DNA of 64,000 bases from Paenibacillus sp. JCM 10914 (GTDB taxonomy: Bacteria > Bacillota > Bacilli > Paenibacillales > Paenibacillaceae). Made by a program: the position numbers and the translations under genes. Below are positions 35,344-47,318 of the stretch, in pieces. The notes under the pieces were generated by a model. The model did not search any database. It was not told the DNA's origin and saw only the letters and a program-made list of their open reading frames with translations. Each line of letters opens with the position of its first letter. Position 1 is the first letter of the stretch. Location: the NCBI RefSeq assembly GCF_001315105.1, contig NZ_BAZR01000010.1, positions 1 to 64,000 of the forward strand. The letters run 5' to 3'.

Positions 35344-37075
35344 TCACCTCTTTCGATAAATGTACGGATATCTTGACGCCGGCTTGCTCGTTATGGGCAA
35401 TATCGATCGAGCAGTCGTTTCCATAGAAGAAGTGAAGGCGCGTATACACGTTGCGCAGCCCGATGCTGTTAGAAGAGGTATCATCATCGCTAGTCAGTGT
35501 GCTGCGAACAGCGGTTAACCGTTCTTCGGCAATGCCGTGTCCATTGTCTAGGAATTCCAGTACGAAGCGGTCTTCCGTCTCGTAACCGTTCACGACGTAG
35601 AGGTTAAACTCATGGGCGGTCTTAAATCCGTGAATGAAGAAATTTTCGGCCAGCGGCTGCATCCAGAACTTTACGGTCGGAATCATGAGCAGCGCGGGTT
35701 CGACGTCGATCTGATAGTAGAAGCGGCCCGAATGCTTAAACTCCATGATCTCAAGGTACTTTTTCAGTAGATCGAGTTCACTGCCTAGGGTAATAATGTT
35801 TTCTTTTTTTACGATGTCCCGATAGAGCGCTCCCAGCGTTGCGATTGCGTCCGCAGTGTCCGGGTCCTGATTGACGAGGGCCGTGGAACGAATCACTTCG
35901 AGCGTGTTGTACAGAAAATGAGGGTTGATTTGATTCTGAAGCGCTTTCATTTCGGTTTCCTGCTGCTTGATTTTGAACAAGTATTCGTTGCGGATATGTT
36001 TATCCAATTGCTGAATCATGTCATCCAGTTCCCGGGCAATCATCCCGTATTCGTTCTTGCGGTAACGGGCATGACGGTTTGGGGTAAAGTTGGCTTGCTT
36101 CACCCGCCCGATGGATTGGATGATGCGGCGCAGGAAGAGGGCATCATCGCGCATGTTGTAGGCGATGAGCATAAGTACGCTGATCATCGCGCCCAGCATG
36201 ATCAGAAAGACGGTGACCAGCGTTCCGGCATGCTGGCGGATCAGCATGGACAGATCGGTGACGGTGACGAATTTGAAATGATGCTTGGTTGACGGAAAGG
36301 AGACGTAGAAGGTATAGCTTGCGAGACCGCTCGAAATCATCCCGTGACTGCGACCATGGCCCGCAGCTGTTCGGAATAGCTCCACTTGGTCCCGTTCCGG
36401 GGTGTTGCCGAGAAAATAAATTTCGCCCGTGTTGCTGATGGCAGCCGCATGGCCGATCCGAAAATTTTGTACCGATTTGAATATCTGTTCGCTGCCGATC
36501 AAGAAGCGCATTTCCCCGAACCCCTGGGGACGAAGCGCCGGATCGGACAGTTTCTTCCGATAGACGAACCCCTCTGTAATGGTGTCCCTAAAGGTTTCAT
36601 CCGTGTTGGGAAGTCCGAAAACGAAGCTTGGACTGCCGTTGTCGTTGAAGCGAATGACATTGCCGTATTCACCGTTGTGCACGCTGATTTGGGTAATTTC
36701 ACCTTGAGCCCAGCTGTATAAATACGTCTTTACATCCTCCGGGAAGGAGACGAGCGGGAGCGAGAAATGGCTGTTATGCAATCTCCGTGTCAAGTATTCC
36801 TCGGCGGTTTTGCTCAAGAAGCTTCTCGCGTCCTCCATCAGCCCCGGCGTAGCGTAGATGCGCTGCATGTATGCTTCGATCCGGTCAGCGTCATACTGCA
36901 ATTCATTCTCGATGCGCGTGAAGGCACTGGCCGCTTGGAAACGGGCGTCGCCGACCCACTGATTGATGAGCATGGCGCAGGTGAGCGTGCCCAGCGCCAC
37001 ACCAATCGCCACAACGAAGACAACGTAAGCGATGAATTTATGGCGGTAAATTTTGATTTTTAAGAAAGAGCCCAT
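35312..37075 (-). CDS. Sensor histidine kinase (YesM-like)
   Basis: 587 residues. N-terminal membrane segment (AYVVFVVAIGVALGTLTCAM), extracellular domain of about 240 residues, second segment (LVTVFLIMLGAMISVLMLIA), a HAMP-like linker, His_kinase domain with phospho-acceptor His in NPHFLYNTLEVIRS, and HATPase with LDNGHGIAEERL. Partner of the response regulator at 34579. Sensing probably involves a bound sugar-binding protein or sugar outside the cell (known for YesMN-type systems). Confidence 0.93.
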   Translation of the reverse strand: MGSFLKIKIYRHKFIAYVVFVVAIGVALGTLTCAMLINQWVGDARFQAASAFTRIENELQYDADRIEAYMQRIYATPGLMEDARSFLSKTAEEYLTRRLHNSHFSLPLVSFPEDVKTYLYSWAQGEITQISVHNGEYGNVIRFNDNGSPSFVFGLPNTDETFRDTITEGFVYRKKLSDPALRPQGFGEMRFLIGSEQIFKSVQNFRIGHAAAISNTGEIYFLGNTPERDQVELFRTAAGHGRSHGMISSGLASYTFYVSFPSTKHHFKFVTVTDLSMLIRQHAGTLVTVFLIMLGAMISVLMLIAYNMRDDALFLRRIIQSIGRVKQANFTPNRHARYRKNEYGMIARELDDMIQQLDKHIRNEYLFKIKQQETEMKALQNQINPHFLYNTLEVIRSTALVNQDPDTADAIATLGALYRDIVKKENIITLGSELDLLKKYLEIMEFKHSGRFYYQIDVEPALLMIPTVKFWMQPLAENFFIHGFKTAHEFNLYVVNGYETEDRFVLEFLDNGHGIAEERLTAVRSTLTSDDDTSSNSIGLRNVYTRLHFFYGNDCSIDIAHNEQAGVKISVHLSKEVIELVQIDDCG

Positions 37076-37214
37076 GGGACACCTCTTTTGTGAGCGGATC
37101 GTCAGCTTTACCTTTGTTATTACTCAATGTATCATGTTAAACCCCGTCTTCATAGTGAGGAAGGGAAAAGCATCCCTTCAGCGTGACTCGTAAAGGGATG
37201 CGCAAGAATTGAAG

Positions 37215-38710
37215 CTATTTAAAGTAATTGTTGATTTGCTCTTGGGCGGCTTGCATGATCGCGTCCATGCCGGCCGTTCTCAGCTCAGCCGTAATTCTCG
37301 GAATCATGGCTTCCGGGTCGGATGCGCCAGTGATGAGTTCATACTTGTATTTATCCCACACGGCTTGGCAATTCGCGACTTCGGTCTGCAACTCGCTGAT
37401 GTCCAGCGCGAAGCCGAGCACGGCAGAGGAGGTGGCTGCATCGTTCAGCTTCTTGACCTGCTCCCATTGATCCTCCGGGGCACCTTTGGTCACCGCCAAA
37501 TTGAAGAACGTAGCTTGCGAATATGCCGCCAGCGGCCACGTATCGGAGGTGCGCTCGATCACCTTTTCTCCGTCAACGAGATTGTAGTCCACGCCCAACT
37601 CGCCGAAGGCCAGCATGTTGCGCAGTGTCGGATCCGTGTTGACGAGTTCCAGGTATTTCAGCGCTTCCGCCTTGTATTTGGAATTCGCGGAGATGGCGTT
37701 CAGCGAGCCCTGAATCGTGCTGGTCGTATAAATCGGCCCGAAATGCTGGACCATGTTGTATTTCTCGACGGCGTCGTTGATCTGCCAACTGACCTCCGCT
37801 CCGGGGAAAGCCTGGGCCGCGAAGAATGGCCGCCCTTTGTCGTTCTCCGTCTTCGTTGGTGCGTCCGGGTTAATGATACCGTCCTTATACCAGCTATGCA
37901 GTAGTTTTAGATTAGTGATGACGTCTGGCTGTTCGAGCACGGATACGACCGTGCGCGAAGCATCGTCGGTCTTGACCCCGACCGGAGGGAAGCCTAAAGT
38001 AAGATCGTCATACGCGTTGAAAAACCCGTTCAAGCCTTCGCCCTGCGTCATCGGCAGCGGATAGAAGCCCTTGCCTTCGCCTGCTTTCATGTCGCGCAGG
38101 GGCCGATCCAGGTCCGGCAGCGTCTTGATATTCTGGATATCGATGCCGTACTTCTGTACATACTTATCATCGAATACCCAATACTGCGTGAGGGAAGAGT
38201 CCTTGTACGTCGGTACGGAATAATATTTGCCGCCGATTTTCGTACCTTCCCATACCTTTTCCGGGATGAACCCGTACAGATCCGGCGTCTCGCTCTGAAC
38301 GAGGTCCGTGATATCGGCAAAAGCGCCCATGGCGACTTGCTTGCTATACTTGCCGCTGTTAGTGAACATGATGTCGAAGGCTCGCCGGTATTGACGATCG
38401 TGTTCATTTTGGTGTCCCATTCGCCCCAGCTTGCGACTTTGATGTCGATCTTCACGCCGATTTTGTCAGCCGTGTAAGCATTCATTGCTTCGATGGCTTT
38501 GTCAAAATTATTCGGCACTTGGCCGCCAATGGTCCACCAGAGCAGTGTCGGAACCTCTTTGTCAGTTCCTGCGGGTTCCTTGGCCGAGTCGGTACCTGTT
38601 CCGGGACTGTTCGTTGCGGCTGGAGACGGCGAACCGCCGCAGGCTGCAAGTGCCGTCAGCATCAGGATGAGCACGCACAGCGACGAGATGAGTTTCATCG
38701 ATTTTTTCAT
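37215..38710 (-). pseudogene. Extracellular solute-binding lipoprotein B, one-base frameshift
   Basis: Repaired length about 498 residues. Start at 38710 (AAAGGGG upstream), lipobox LTALAACG (Cys24), then LLWWTIGGQVPNNFDKAIEA and, after the break, FDIMFTNSGKYSKQVAMGAF. The frame breaks at 38377-38378, where AAA is AA (plus strand); restoring one base gives NTGEPFDIMFTNS. Same family as the protein at 33022. Adjacent to the permeases, so probably the main binding protein of this importer. Confidence 0.88.
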
Positions 38711-38794
38711 ATTCCATTCCCCTTTCGAATCGCGATTCAATGGCATTGCGGAAGCATGTATCATAAACCAAGCAAACTTGGTTTATTTCGGGTA

Positions 38795-39727
38795 TTAACC
38801 TTTGACGGCACCAACCGTTAATCCGGAAATGAAATACTTCTGGAAGAACGGATATGCGAACGCCACGGGCAGTACAATGAGAATGGCAACGGCCATGCGC
38901 GCAGCCTCTTTCGGCATGGTTGCGACAAGCAGGGCGTAGCTCACACCCATGCTGGCTGCATTTTTGGCCAAGGCATCCACGTTGCTCATCAAGCTGTTGA
39001 GCAGGGCTTGCAGGGAGTACAGGTTTTGGTTATCGATGTAAAGCATCGACTGGAACCAATCGTTCCAGTAGGCGAAGCAGAGAAACAGACCGATGGTCGC
39101 GATCACTGGCAACGAAATCGGCATAATGATCGAGAAGAATATGCGCAGCTGCCTTGCCCCGTCGATCTCGGCCGATTCGATCAGGCCGTCGGGAATCGTG
39201 CTCTTGAAGAAGGTCTTGCAGATGATGACGTTAAAGGAAGAGACGGCGAGCGGCAGGATCAGCGCCCAGACACTGTCTTTGAGTCCCAGTAGATTGGTAT
39301 TGATGAAGTAACTGGACACCAAGCCGCCGTTGAACACCATCGGGATGAAGACGACCCAGGTCAGGAAGCCCCTCAGCTTATAGTTCGGACGCGACAGAAC
39401 ATAGCCCATGGTAGCGGTAAGCAGCACGCCCAGGACCGTCCCAATAGCCGTGACAAAGAGCGATACGCCGAGCGCGCGCAGGATCATCGTGCCCTGCTTC
39501 ATGATGTAGACGTACGCTTCGCCGGAAAAAACGAGCGGCAGTAGCTGATAGCCCGACTCGCGGATCGAGTCCTCGCTTGAGAAGGAGATCGACAGGACCA
39601 CGATGACGGGAATGACGCAGAGCAGGGCGAGCAGAATAAAGATGAGATGGAAGCTGATATTGACGAGTTTGTGTATGCGATTGAATTTCTCCAGTCCCGA
39701 GTCGTAAACGGTTTTGGATGACATCAT
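38795..39727 (-). CDS. Sugar ABC transporter permease (LplC/YtcP-like)
   Basis: 310 residues, six membrane segments, CUT1 family. EAA loop GLIESAEIDGARQLRIFFSI near residue 190, and the closing AYPFFQKYFISGLTVGAVKG is typical of the LplC partner. AAGGAGGGAC precedes the ATG. Ten nt separate it from the LplB-type gene upstream. Confidence 0.93.
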   Translation of the reverse strand: MMSSKTVYDSGLEKFNRIHKLVNISFHLIFILLALLCVIPVIVVLSISFSSEDSIRESGYQLLPLVFSGEAYVYIMKQGTMILRALGVSLFVTAIGTVLGVLLTATMGYVLSRPNYKLRGFLTWVVFIPMVFNGGLVSSYFINTNLLGLKDSVWALILPLAVSSFNVIICKTFFKSTIPDGLIESAEIDGARQLRIFFSIIMPISLPVIATIGLFLCFAYWNDWFQSMLYIDNQNLYSLQALLNSLMSNVDALAKNAASMGVSYALLVATMPKEAARMAVAILIVLPVAFAYPFFQKYFISGLTVGAVKG

Positions 39728-39736
39728 AGTCCCTCC

Positions 39737-40691
39737 TTACATCATGGCGCTGTCGGGATCAATTCGGCGAACGATCCAGTTCGCGATCAGTATCATGCGC
39801 ATCCCAGAACCGACTGCACGAACGCAGCGGCGGATGCCATGCCGACGGTAGCGGATTTGAGTTGCTTATAGACCATGACATCGATCGTGGTCGACACGTT
39901 AAACAGCGAGTTGGAATCTCGGGTGACCTGATAGAACAGGCCAAAGTCGGTGTAAAAGATGCGGCCCACGGCGAGGATGAACATCATGACGATCACGAGT
40001 TTGAGCATCGGCAGCGTAATATATCGCGTTTGCTGCCCAATGGACGCCCCATGATAACGGCCGCTTCGTAATACGTGTTATCGATACTCGTGATGGTAGC
40101 CAAGTATATGACCATGCCGTATCCTAGGCCTTTCCACACATTTAATAGAATCAGGAAGTACGGCCAGTACTGTGGCTCCATATACCAGTTGATCGGATCG
40201 CCGCCCATGCTGACCAGCATCTGGTTAAGAATGCCTTTGTCGAAGCTTAAGAATGCCCAGCCCACCGCTGAGACGACGACCCATGACAGGAAGTAGGGGA
40301 GGAACATCATCGTCTGATAGACTTTGCTCGCTTTACGGCTGTGGAGTAGACCGATCATGATGGCAAATGCGACGGGCAGCACGATCCCGAGCACGATAAA
40401 AACGATGTTGTAGCCGATCGTATTGCGTATAATGATCCAGGCATCGTTCGATTTGAACAGGAATTCAAAATTTTTAAACCCGATCCATGGGCTGTTGTAC
40501 ACGTTGCTCAGGAAACCGCCGCTGATCCTGAAATTTTTGAAGGCGATAATAATCCCGAACATCGGCAAGAAGCAGAACAGAACGTACCAGATCGTGGTTG
40601 GCAAGGCCAAGAGGGTCAGTTCTGTATCCTGTGTGCGCCAACGAATTCGTAAGCGCTTTCTTTTCTTGGTGATTTGATCATTCGAATCCAT
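39737..40691 (-). pseudogene. Sugar ABC transporter permease (LplB-like), two frameshifts
   Basis: Repaired length about 318 residues: six membrane segments starting LTLLALPTTIWYVLFCFLPM. The EAA loop repairs to YYEAAVIDGASIGQQTRYIT when one base is restored at 40052-40053; a second missing base at 39796-39797 restores QSVLGCAMILIANWIVRRID. Start taken at 40691, AGGGGTG upstream. Partner of the LplC protein. Two independent errors in one gene suggest poor local sequence quality. Confidence 0.85.
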
Positions 40692-40845
40692 TCCTCTCAC
40701 CCCTATCGTCATTCTCGTATGCGTGTTTGTTGCTTTTCATTATTGTATAAGGGGAGGGATTCAGGCTGCCAGACCATAAACTTGATACTATAGTCAACAA
40801 ACGTTAGTTGAGGACTGGCTTTACGAGTAACGTCCATCACAAAAG

Positions 40846-40891
40846 AACCGCTAAACACAAGGGAGTTCCGAGTGTTTAGCGGTTTTTTTTT
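40846..40891. terminator. Terminator between GH36 and permease genes
   Basis: AACCGCTAAACAC (40846-40858) and GTGTTTAGCGGTT (40872-40884): a perfect 13-bp stem, T-rich on the plus strand and CTTTTG on the minus strand, downstream of the minus-strand GH36 gene. Confidence 0.8.
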
Positions 40892-40960
40892 ATGGTGTAT
40901 TGGAATTAAAAATAGTTGTTTAGACCCACTAATGTTTGAATTTATACCGAAACGTACCTG

Positions 40961-42742
40961 CTAGGCAGACTGATCTATACGCTGCAAGATGAGGACGCCG
41001 GCTCTCGCTATTGGGAGCTCGTGCAAGCCGTCCTGGAGTTCAACTTGGCGAGAAAGAACAACTTGGCCGCAGCAATTCTTCACCGTTAGATCGTAACGTC
41101 CCTGATGGCGGCAACGGAGTATTATATGATCGTTATAGGTTCCATTGGCTACAATAAATCGATCACAGGTACCCTCCATCGGGACGACCATATTGGCGTA
41201 AACCCCGACAATTTCTGTGCCGCCGCTTTGGGCGCTAACGAGTGGGTAGAGCAACTCGGGCTGTTTCGGAGTAAGCTTGCCTTTTAGCAGAACGCTGCTG
41301 TGCTCCTTGCAGAAGGAGAGCCAGAAGCGGAGCATCTGCGTGTACACTTCTCCGATCTCATCAAGGCGGACCGATATTTGAGGCACAGAGAACAGGATAT
41401 TGATAAGCTGCATGGCGGCGCTTTCGATAGGTTCCTGAGGATTGAACATGATCATATCGGAATGAACGGCTGTATTTCCTGACAATAGACGCAGGTCGAG
41501 CGTGCGGACTCGGTTCTGGATGGAGTCGTTCGGGCAATCGTTGGCACGGAACATGTTGCCGTATTTTCGCATCAGCGGTCCGATGTAGGTCTGGCGGAAT
41601 TCGATGAGAATGTCTGGCTTGATGGCTCTGAGCTGTTCCATAACATCGGAGAGCAGGCGGTCCACCGCTTCAGGCACTGACTCATAATCCCGTCCTTGGG
41701 CTGTCCCCGCTTTCTGATCCGGACTCAGTCTGAAGCTGTCCACGAAGTCCAGCTTCAGACCATCGATATCCCACCGGGTTACGGCCTGTTCGTAGGTATG
41801 GATCAGATATTCCCGGACATCAGGGTACCGGGGATCCAGGACGCCCGCGTTCAGTTGCTCGTCGACCCGTAGCAGCTTGTTCTCGAACTGGCTCCATATC
41901 TTGCTGCACTTGCCCACAAACGGTACGGAGTACCATAGGATATATTTCATTCCCATCCGATGTACGGTATCGACATGCGCGATCATGTCGGGAATTTTGC
42001 CGGAATAGACTTCCCAGTCCCCGGTAAAGGCATACCTCCGGTTGTTGTCGTCCGTCTGCCAGCCGTCATCAACGATCATGGTGTCACAGCCGAGTTCCTT
42101 GGCAAACTTGCATTGCTCCTCCAATTTGGCGGCTGTAAGATCCTGGTGATAGGAGTACCAGGTGGAGTACATAGGGCGGAGAGCGACTTCAGGAACCTCG
42201 GCAGGCTTATAGCCCGGAAGGGTCTCCCACCATTCGGTCACCTCCTCCAGCGCCTTATAGTAGGAAATATCTCTGCGATCGATCCGGAGCGTGGCTTCAT
42301 AATGGTCGAGCTTCGGCATTGCTTCTTCGAACAGGGTAACAGAGCATAGGAAGGTAGAGTCCTCTTCATGGATCCCGGCTTTAATGGACACGTTGTTTAA
42401 GGCATCGGAAAAAGCAAAGGTCATGCGGTTCCGCCCATCCAGATTGTACAGCGAGGCCACCGGCGCGAGGGAAGTGCTCTTGGATTGGAATCCGTCGCCC
42501 CAATCCACCTGAAAGGCTTTATTTCGGTCCGTTCCTGGATGCCACAAGGAATGAACATCAACGGCAGGAAATGCCCACTCAATTCGGCATACTGGGGGGT
42601 ATTCTTTTTGTATGGCTTTGAGTCTGATATGAACCAGATATACATGTTCCGCGATGGTTTCGATTTCGGTAGAACTGTCGAATAAGGGGCTGTTGCTGAC
42701 GATAGTCACGGTGGGATACGTGTTGTTGATTAAAGTTTTCAT
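40961..42742 (-). CDS. GH36-type alpha-galactosidase
   Basis: 593 residues from the ATG at 42742 (AGGAGGC upstream). The (beta/alpha)8 catalytic core begins near residue 205 (PMYSTWYSYHQDL), with CDTMIVDDGWQTDDNNRRYA, the nucleophile aspartate in DGLKLDFVDSFR and a candidate acid/base aspartate in FRANDCPNDS. No signal peptide, so it hydrolyses imported alpha-galactosides in the cytoplasm (family: retaining alpha-galactosidase; shorter than the ~730-residue group I enzymes). Divergent from the LacI gene at 43060. Confidence 0.9.
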   Translation of the reverse strand: MKTLINNTYPTVTIVSNSPLFDSSTEIETIAEHVYLVHIRLKAIQKEYPPVCRIEWAFPAVDVHSLWHPGTDRNKAFQVDWGDGFQSKSTSLAPVASLYNLDGRNRMTFAFSDALNNVSIKAGIHEEDSTFLCSVTLFEEAMPKLDHYEATLRIDRRDISYYKALEEVTEWWETLPGYKPAEVPEVALRPMYSTWYSYHQDLTAAKLEEQCKFAKELGCDTMIVDDGWQTDDNNRRYAFTGDWEVYSGKIPDMIAHVDTVHRMGMKYILWYSVPFVGKCSKIWSQFENKLLRVDEQLNAGVLDPRYPDVREYLIHTYEQAVTRWDIDGLKLDFVDSFRLSPDQKAGTAQGRDYESVPEAVDRLLSDVMEQLRAIKPDILIEFRQTYIGPLMRKYGNMFRANDCPNDSIQNRVRTLDLRLLSGNTAVHSDMIMFNPQEPIESAAMQLINILFSVPQISVRLDEIGEVYTQMLRFWLSFCKEHSSVLLKGKLTPKQPELLYPLVSAQSGGTEIVGVYANMVVPMEGTCDRFIVANGTYNDHIILRCRHQGRYDLTVKNCCGQVVLSRQVELQDGLHELPIARAGVLILQRIDQSA

Positions 42743-44112
<1,370 letters not shown>

Positions 44113-44144
44113 AGTCGCCCCAACATTCAATAGGGGGGAATAAG

Positions 44145-45392
44145 ATGAAAAAATGGCCTGTTATTGTGTTATCGCTGCTGGTTGTAATCGCATTATCTGC
44201 TTGCTCAAGCAACGGAGGAAGCTCGGAGCAGAGTGACGGTGGCGACGCTACCAAGGGGAAAATCACGTTTGCATTCTGGGGAGCTCAGTCAGAATCTGAT
44301 GCGATCAGGCAGGCGATTGACAACTTCACTCAGACGTACCCTGACATTCAAGTAGAAAGCCAATGGATTCAGAAGGATTACCTCACCAAGCTGCAGACGA
44401 TGATCGCCGGTGGAACAACTCCGGATGTTATGCTAATATCCGGCGGGGATTTACCTGGTTTTGCAAACGCTTTCCAAGAGTTGCAGATTGATGATTCAAT
44501 CTTCAGCTCGCCCTCCCTCGTTGATTCGATGAGTGTGGATGGCATAACATATGCAGCACCATTTATTATCAAGCCCAAAGTCATGGCAATTAACGTTGAC
44601 CTTTTCGAGAAGAATAATATTCCGCTCCCAAGCAAGACCGAGCCGATGTCTACAGAGCAATTCAATGACATCGCCAAGAAGCTCACCTCCGGCGAGGGAA
44701 CGACAAAGGTTTTCGGTTCAGAACCACTGTGGCTCGGAAACTGGATTTATGCGTTCGAGGGTCAATTTTACAGTGATGATCTTAGTAAGTCTACACTTGA
44801 TGCACCGGAAGCCATTGCGGCTGCTGAGTATATCGTCTCTACCAAACAAGCAGGCATCGTACCGAACGACAGTGAGAAACAGGGACAGAGTATGATGAAC
44901 TGGTACTTGGGGGGGAGGATCGGAATGTTCACTGACTTTGGCCCTTGGTATCTGCCACAGATGGCAGAGGTACAGAACTTTAATTGGGATCTTGTGCCAT
45001 TCCCTGGAAACGGAGGTTCCAAAGAAGTCAATGGACTGGCCCTCAGTAAGAACAGCAAGAATGCAGAAGCTGCCACAACTTTCATTAACCACCTGACACA
45101 AAACGAAGAGGTTCAGAAAATTATCGGAGGCAACAAGAATGCCTATGGGGTTCCTGTTATTGCCAGCGCTACTAGCGCCTTCGAGGCTGTTTCTCCCGAC
45201 AAGAATCTCAAAGCCTTTGTGCTTGCGGCGGAGAAGCAGCATATACAGGAAGCCCAGAAGAGTACGAATGAAATCAGCAATGAGATGAAAGTGATCGATG
45301 ATACAACGCCGATTGGAATCGGTCAGAAGGATGTCAAGGAAGTATTCCCGCAGGTGGCTGAGAGGATAAACAAGATTATACAACAAAACTAA
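44145..45392 (+). CDS. Sugar-binding lipoprotein of ABC transporter (MalE/UgpB-like)
   Basis: 415 residues. Lipobox IALSACSS (Cys20), then the CUT1 binding fold: ITFAFWGAQSESDAIRQAID, IAGGTTPDVMLISGGDLPGF, GGRIGMFTDFGPWYLPQM. Directly followed by two permease genes. Presents an oligosaccharide to the importer. Confidence 0.93.
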   Translation: MKKWPVIVLSLLVVIALSACSSNGGSSEQSDGGDATKGKITFAFWGAQSESDAIRQAIDNFTQTYPDIQVESQWIQKDYLTKLQTMIAGGTTPDVMLISGGDLPGFANAFQELQIDDSIFSSPSLVDSMSVDGITYAAPFIIKPKVMAINVDLFEKNNIPLPSKTEPMSTEQFNDIAKKLTSGEGTTKVFGSEPLWLGNWIYAFEGQFYSDDLSKSTLDAPEAIAAAEYIVSTKQAGIVPNDSEKQGQSMMNWYLGGRIGMFTDFGPWYLPQMAEVQNFNWDLVPFPGNGGSKEVNGLALSKNSKNAEAATTFINHLTQNEEVQKIIGGNKNAYGVPVIASATSAFEAVSPDKNLKAFVLAAEKQHIQEAQKSTNEISNEMKVIDDTTPIGIGQKDVKEVFPQVAERINKIIQQN

Positions 45393-45403
45393 CGGAGCAA
45401 ACT

Positions 45404-46462
45404 ATGAATGGAATAATAGAAGGAATATACAATTTTTATGAAGGGATTGGGGCACCAGCGGCTGTGCTGCCGCTTCTCCCATTCCTGACGGTTATCGCAC
45501 TGGTGTTCGCCATCATTTTCATCATTGCCAAGGTTCTAGTGAAGAAGAAGATTGTTCATACCAAAACAGCGAGCTTTTATTTGTTCGTCTCTGTGTGGAT
45601 CATTGGTTTTCTGATGTTTACGGTGGGTCCGATGATTTTCTCTTTCATAATCAGCTTTAACAAATGGGAGGTTGTCAGTGATCCGGAATGGATTGGTTTG
45701 GACAACTACCGCATGCTGTTCCAGGATACGCTGTTCTATAAATCGCTGTCTGTGACCTTCTATTACACGATTATTAGTGTACCGTTACAGGTCATTCTCT
45801 CGTTAGCGATTGCCTTGTTGATGAATTTGAAGTTACGAGGGATCTATTTTTTTCGTACCATCTACTATTTACCGACACTCGTGCAGGGCGTCGCGCAAAT
45901 GGTGTTGTTTATCTGGATCTTTAACCCGAACGTCGGTCTGGTCAATTCGATATTGCGTATGGTCGGTATCGAAGGGCCCGGCTGGTTCTCCAGTCCGGAT
46001 TGGTCCATGCCTGCGGTCATTATCATGAGTCTGTGGACGGTCGGAGGCAATATGATCATCTATTTAGCCGGTCTATCGGATATTCCGCAGAGCCTGTATG
46101 AGGCGGCCGAGATTGATGGTGCTACGGCAGCGAGAAAAGCCTGGCATGTGACTTTGCCGCAGATTTCGCCGATTCTGTTCTTCAATACAGTTACAAGTAT
46201 GATCGGGGCATTCCAGACCTTTACTCAAGGTTTCATGGTGAATGGCGGTCCGGAGAATTCGCTACTGTTCTATGCCTATTATCTATATCAAAATGCCTTT
46301 ATGTGGTTCAAAATGGGCTATGGTTCGGCGCTGGCCTGGGTGCTCTTTGTGATTATCCTCCTGTTGACTGCGCTGGTATTCCGAAGCAGTGCTTTATGGG
46401 TTTATTACGAAACAGAGCAATCCGGAAGGAGGAAACGTCGTGTCCGTCACAAAAAAACATAA
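45404..46462 (+). CDS. Sugar ABC transporter permease (MalF/UgpA-like)
   Basis: 352 residues with two extra N-terminal membrane segments (AVLPLLPFLTVIALVFAIIF among them) and then the CUT1 core; EAA loop LYEAAEIDGATAARKAWHVT near residue 228. ACGGAGCAAACT precedes the ATG. Overlaps the next permease by 23 nt, giving translational coupling. Confidence 0.92.
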   Translation: MNGIIEGIYNFYEGIGAPAAVLPLLPFLTVIALVFAIIFIIAKVLVKKKIVHTKTASFYLFVSVWIIGFLMFTVGPMIFSFIISFNKWEVVSDPEWIGLDNYRMLFQDTLFYKSLSVTFYYTIISVPLQVILSLAIALLMNLKLRGIYFFRTIYYLPTLVQGVAQMVLFIWIFNPNVGLVNSILRMVGIEGPGWFSSPDWSMPAVIIMSLWTVGGNMIIYLAGLSDIPQSLYEAAEIDGATAARKAWHVTLPQISPILFFNTVTSMIGAFQTFTQGFMVNGGPENSLLFYAYYLYQNAFMWFKMGYGSALAWVLFVIILLLTALVFRSSALWVYYETEQSGRRKRRVRHKKT

Positions 46463-47291
46463 ATCTACCAGTAAAAAGATGAAATGGCTAGCCTATCTAA
46501 TACTGCTGATTGGGAGCGTTGCATTCCTGTATCCATTTCTCTGGATGATCTCTGCATCCCTGCGGAGCCTTGAGGAAATTGCGGTCTCCGAGTTGAGTAT
46601 CTGGCCCGATAGCTGGCGCTGGGAGAACTACGCCAAGGCGCTTACCGCGTTCCCTTTCGGTCGTTATTTCGTTAACACCTTGATTACTACGGTGCTCCCC
46701 ATCATTGGCACGGTCCTCTCTTCTGCGCTTGTCGGCTATGCCTTTGCTCGTCTGAAGGTGAGAGGGAGCGGGGTGTTGTTCGTGCTCGTATTGTCAACTA
46801 TGCTGTTGCCAGGCGAAGTGACGATGATTCCGCAATTCATTTTGTTCAAAAATCTGGGTATGCTCGATACGCTATACCCGCTGATCGTTCCAGCCTTCTT
46901 TGGATCGGCGTTCTATATCTTTTTATTACGCCAGTTCTATTCCCGTCTTCCTGTTGCATTAGAGGAAGCGGCGATCATCGATGGCTGCGGCTACTTTAAA
47001 ATTTGGTGGAAAATTTTCCTGCCGTTGTCCAAACCGGCTCTGATGGCAGTTGCCGTCATGGTCTTCATGGGTTCCTGGAACAACTTCATGGGACCGCTGA
47101 TTTATATCAATAGCGACAAATGGAAGACGCTCACGCTGGGTCTTGCCGGATTCCAGGGTACTTATGCTACAGATACCAACTTGCTGATGGCTGCGGCTGT
47201 CGTGATTACGTTGCCGTGCATCCTATTGTTCTTTACGGCGCAAAAAGCATTTATGGAAGGTCTGACCTTCTCGGGTTCAAAGGAAAGCTAA
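46440..47291 (+). CDS. Sugar ABC transporter permease (MalG/UgpE-like)
   Basis: 283 residues from the GTG at 46440 (GGAAGGAGGAAACGTC upstream). Six membrane segments; EAA loop ALEEAAIIDGCGYFKIWWKI. Second half of the heterodimeric importer with the preceding gene. No ATPase gene is nearby, so a shared MsmX-type ATPase encoded elsewhere is expected (typical of Bacillota). Confidence 0.92.
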   Translation: MSVTKKHKSTSKKMKWLAYLILLIGSVAFLYPFLWMISASLRSLEEIAVSELSIWPDSWRWENYAKALTAFPFGRYFVNTLITTVLPIIGTVLSSALVGYAFARLKVRGSGVLFVLVLSTMLLPGEVTMIPQFILFKNLGMLDTLYPLIVPAFFGSAFYIFLLRQFYSRLPVALEEAAIIDGCGYFKIWWKIFLPLSKPALMAVAVMVFMGSWNNFMGPLIYINSDKWKTLTLGLAGFQGTYATDTNLLMAAAVVITLPCILLFFTAQKAFMEGLTFSGSKES

Positions 47292-47318
47292 ATGATAAAA
47301 GGGTAGGAGTGACTTTAC

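Noticed and set aside
37209..37904. 231-codon plus-strand frame
   Set aside because: Antisense shadow of the binding-protein gene at 37215.
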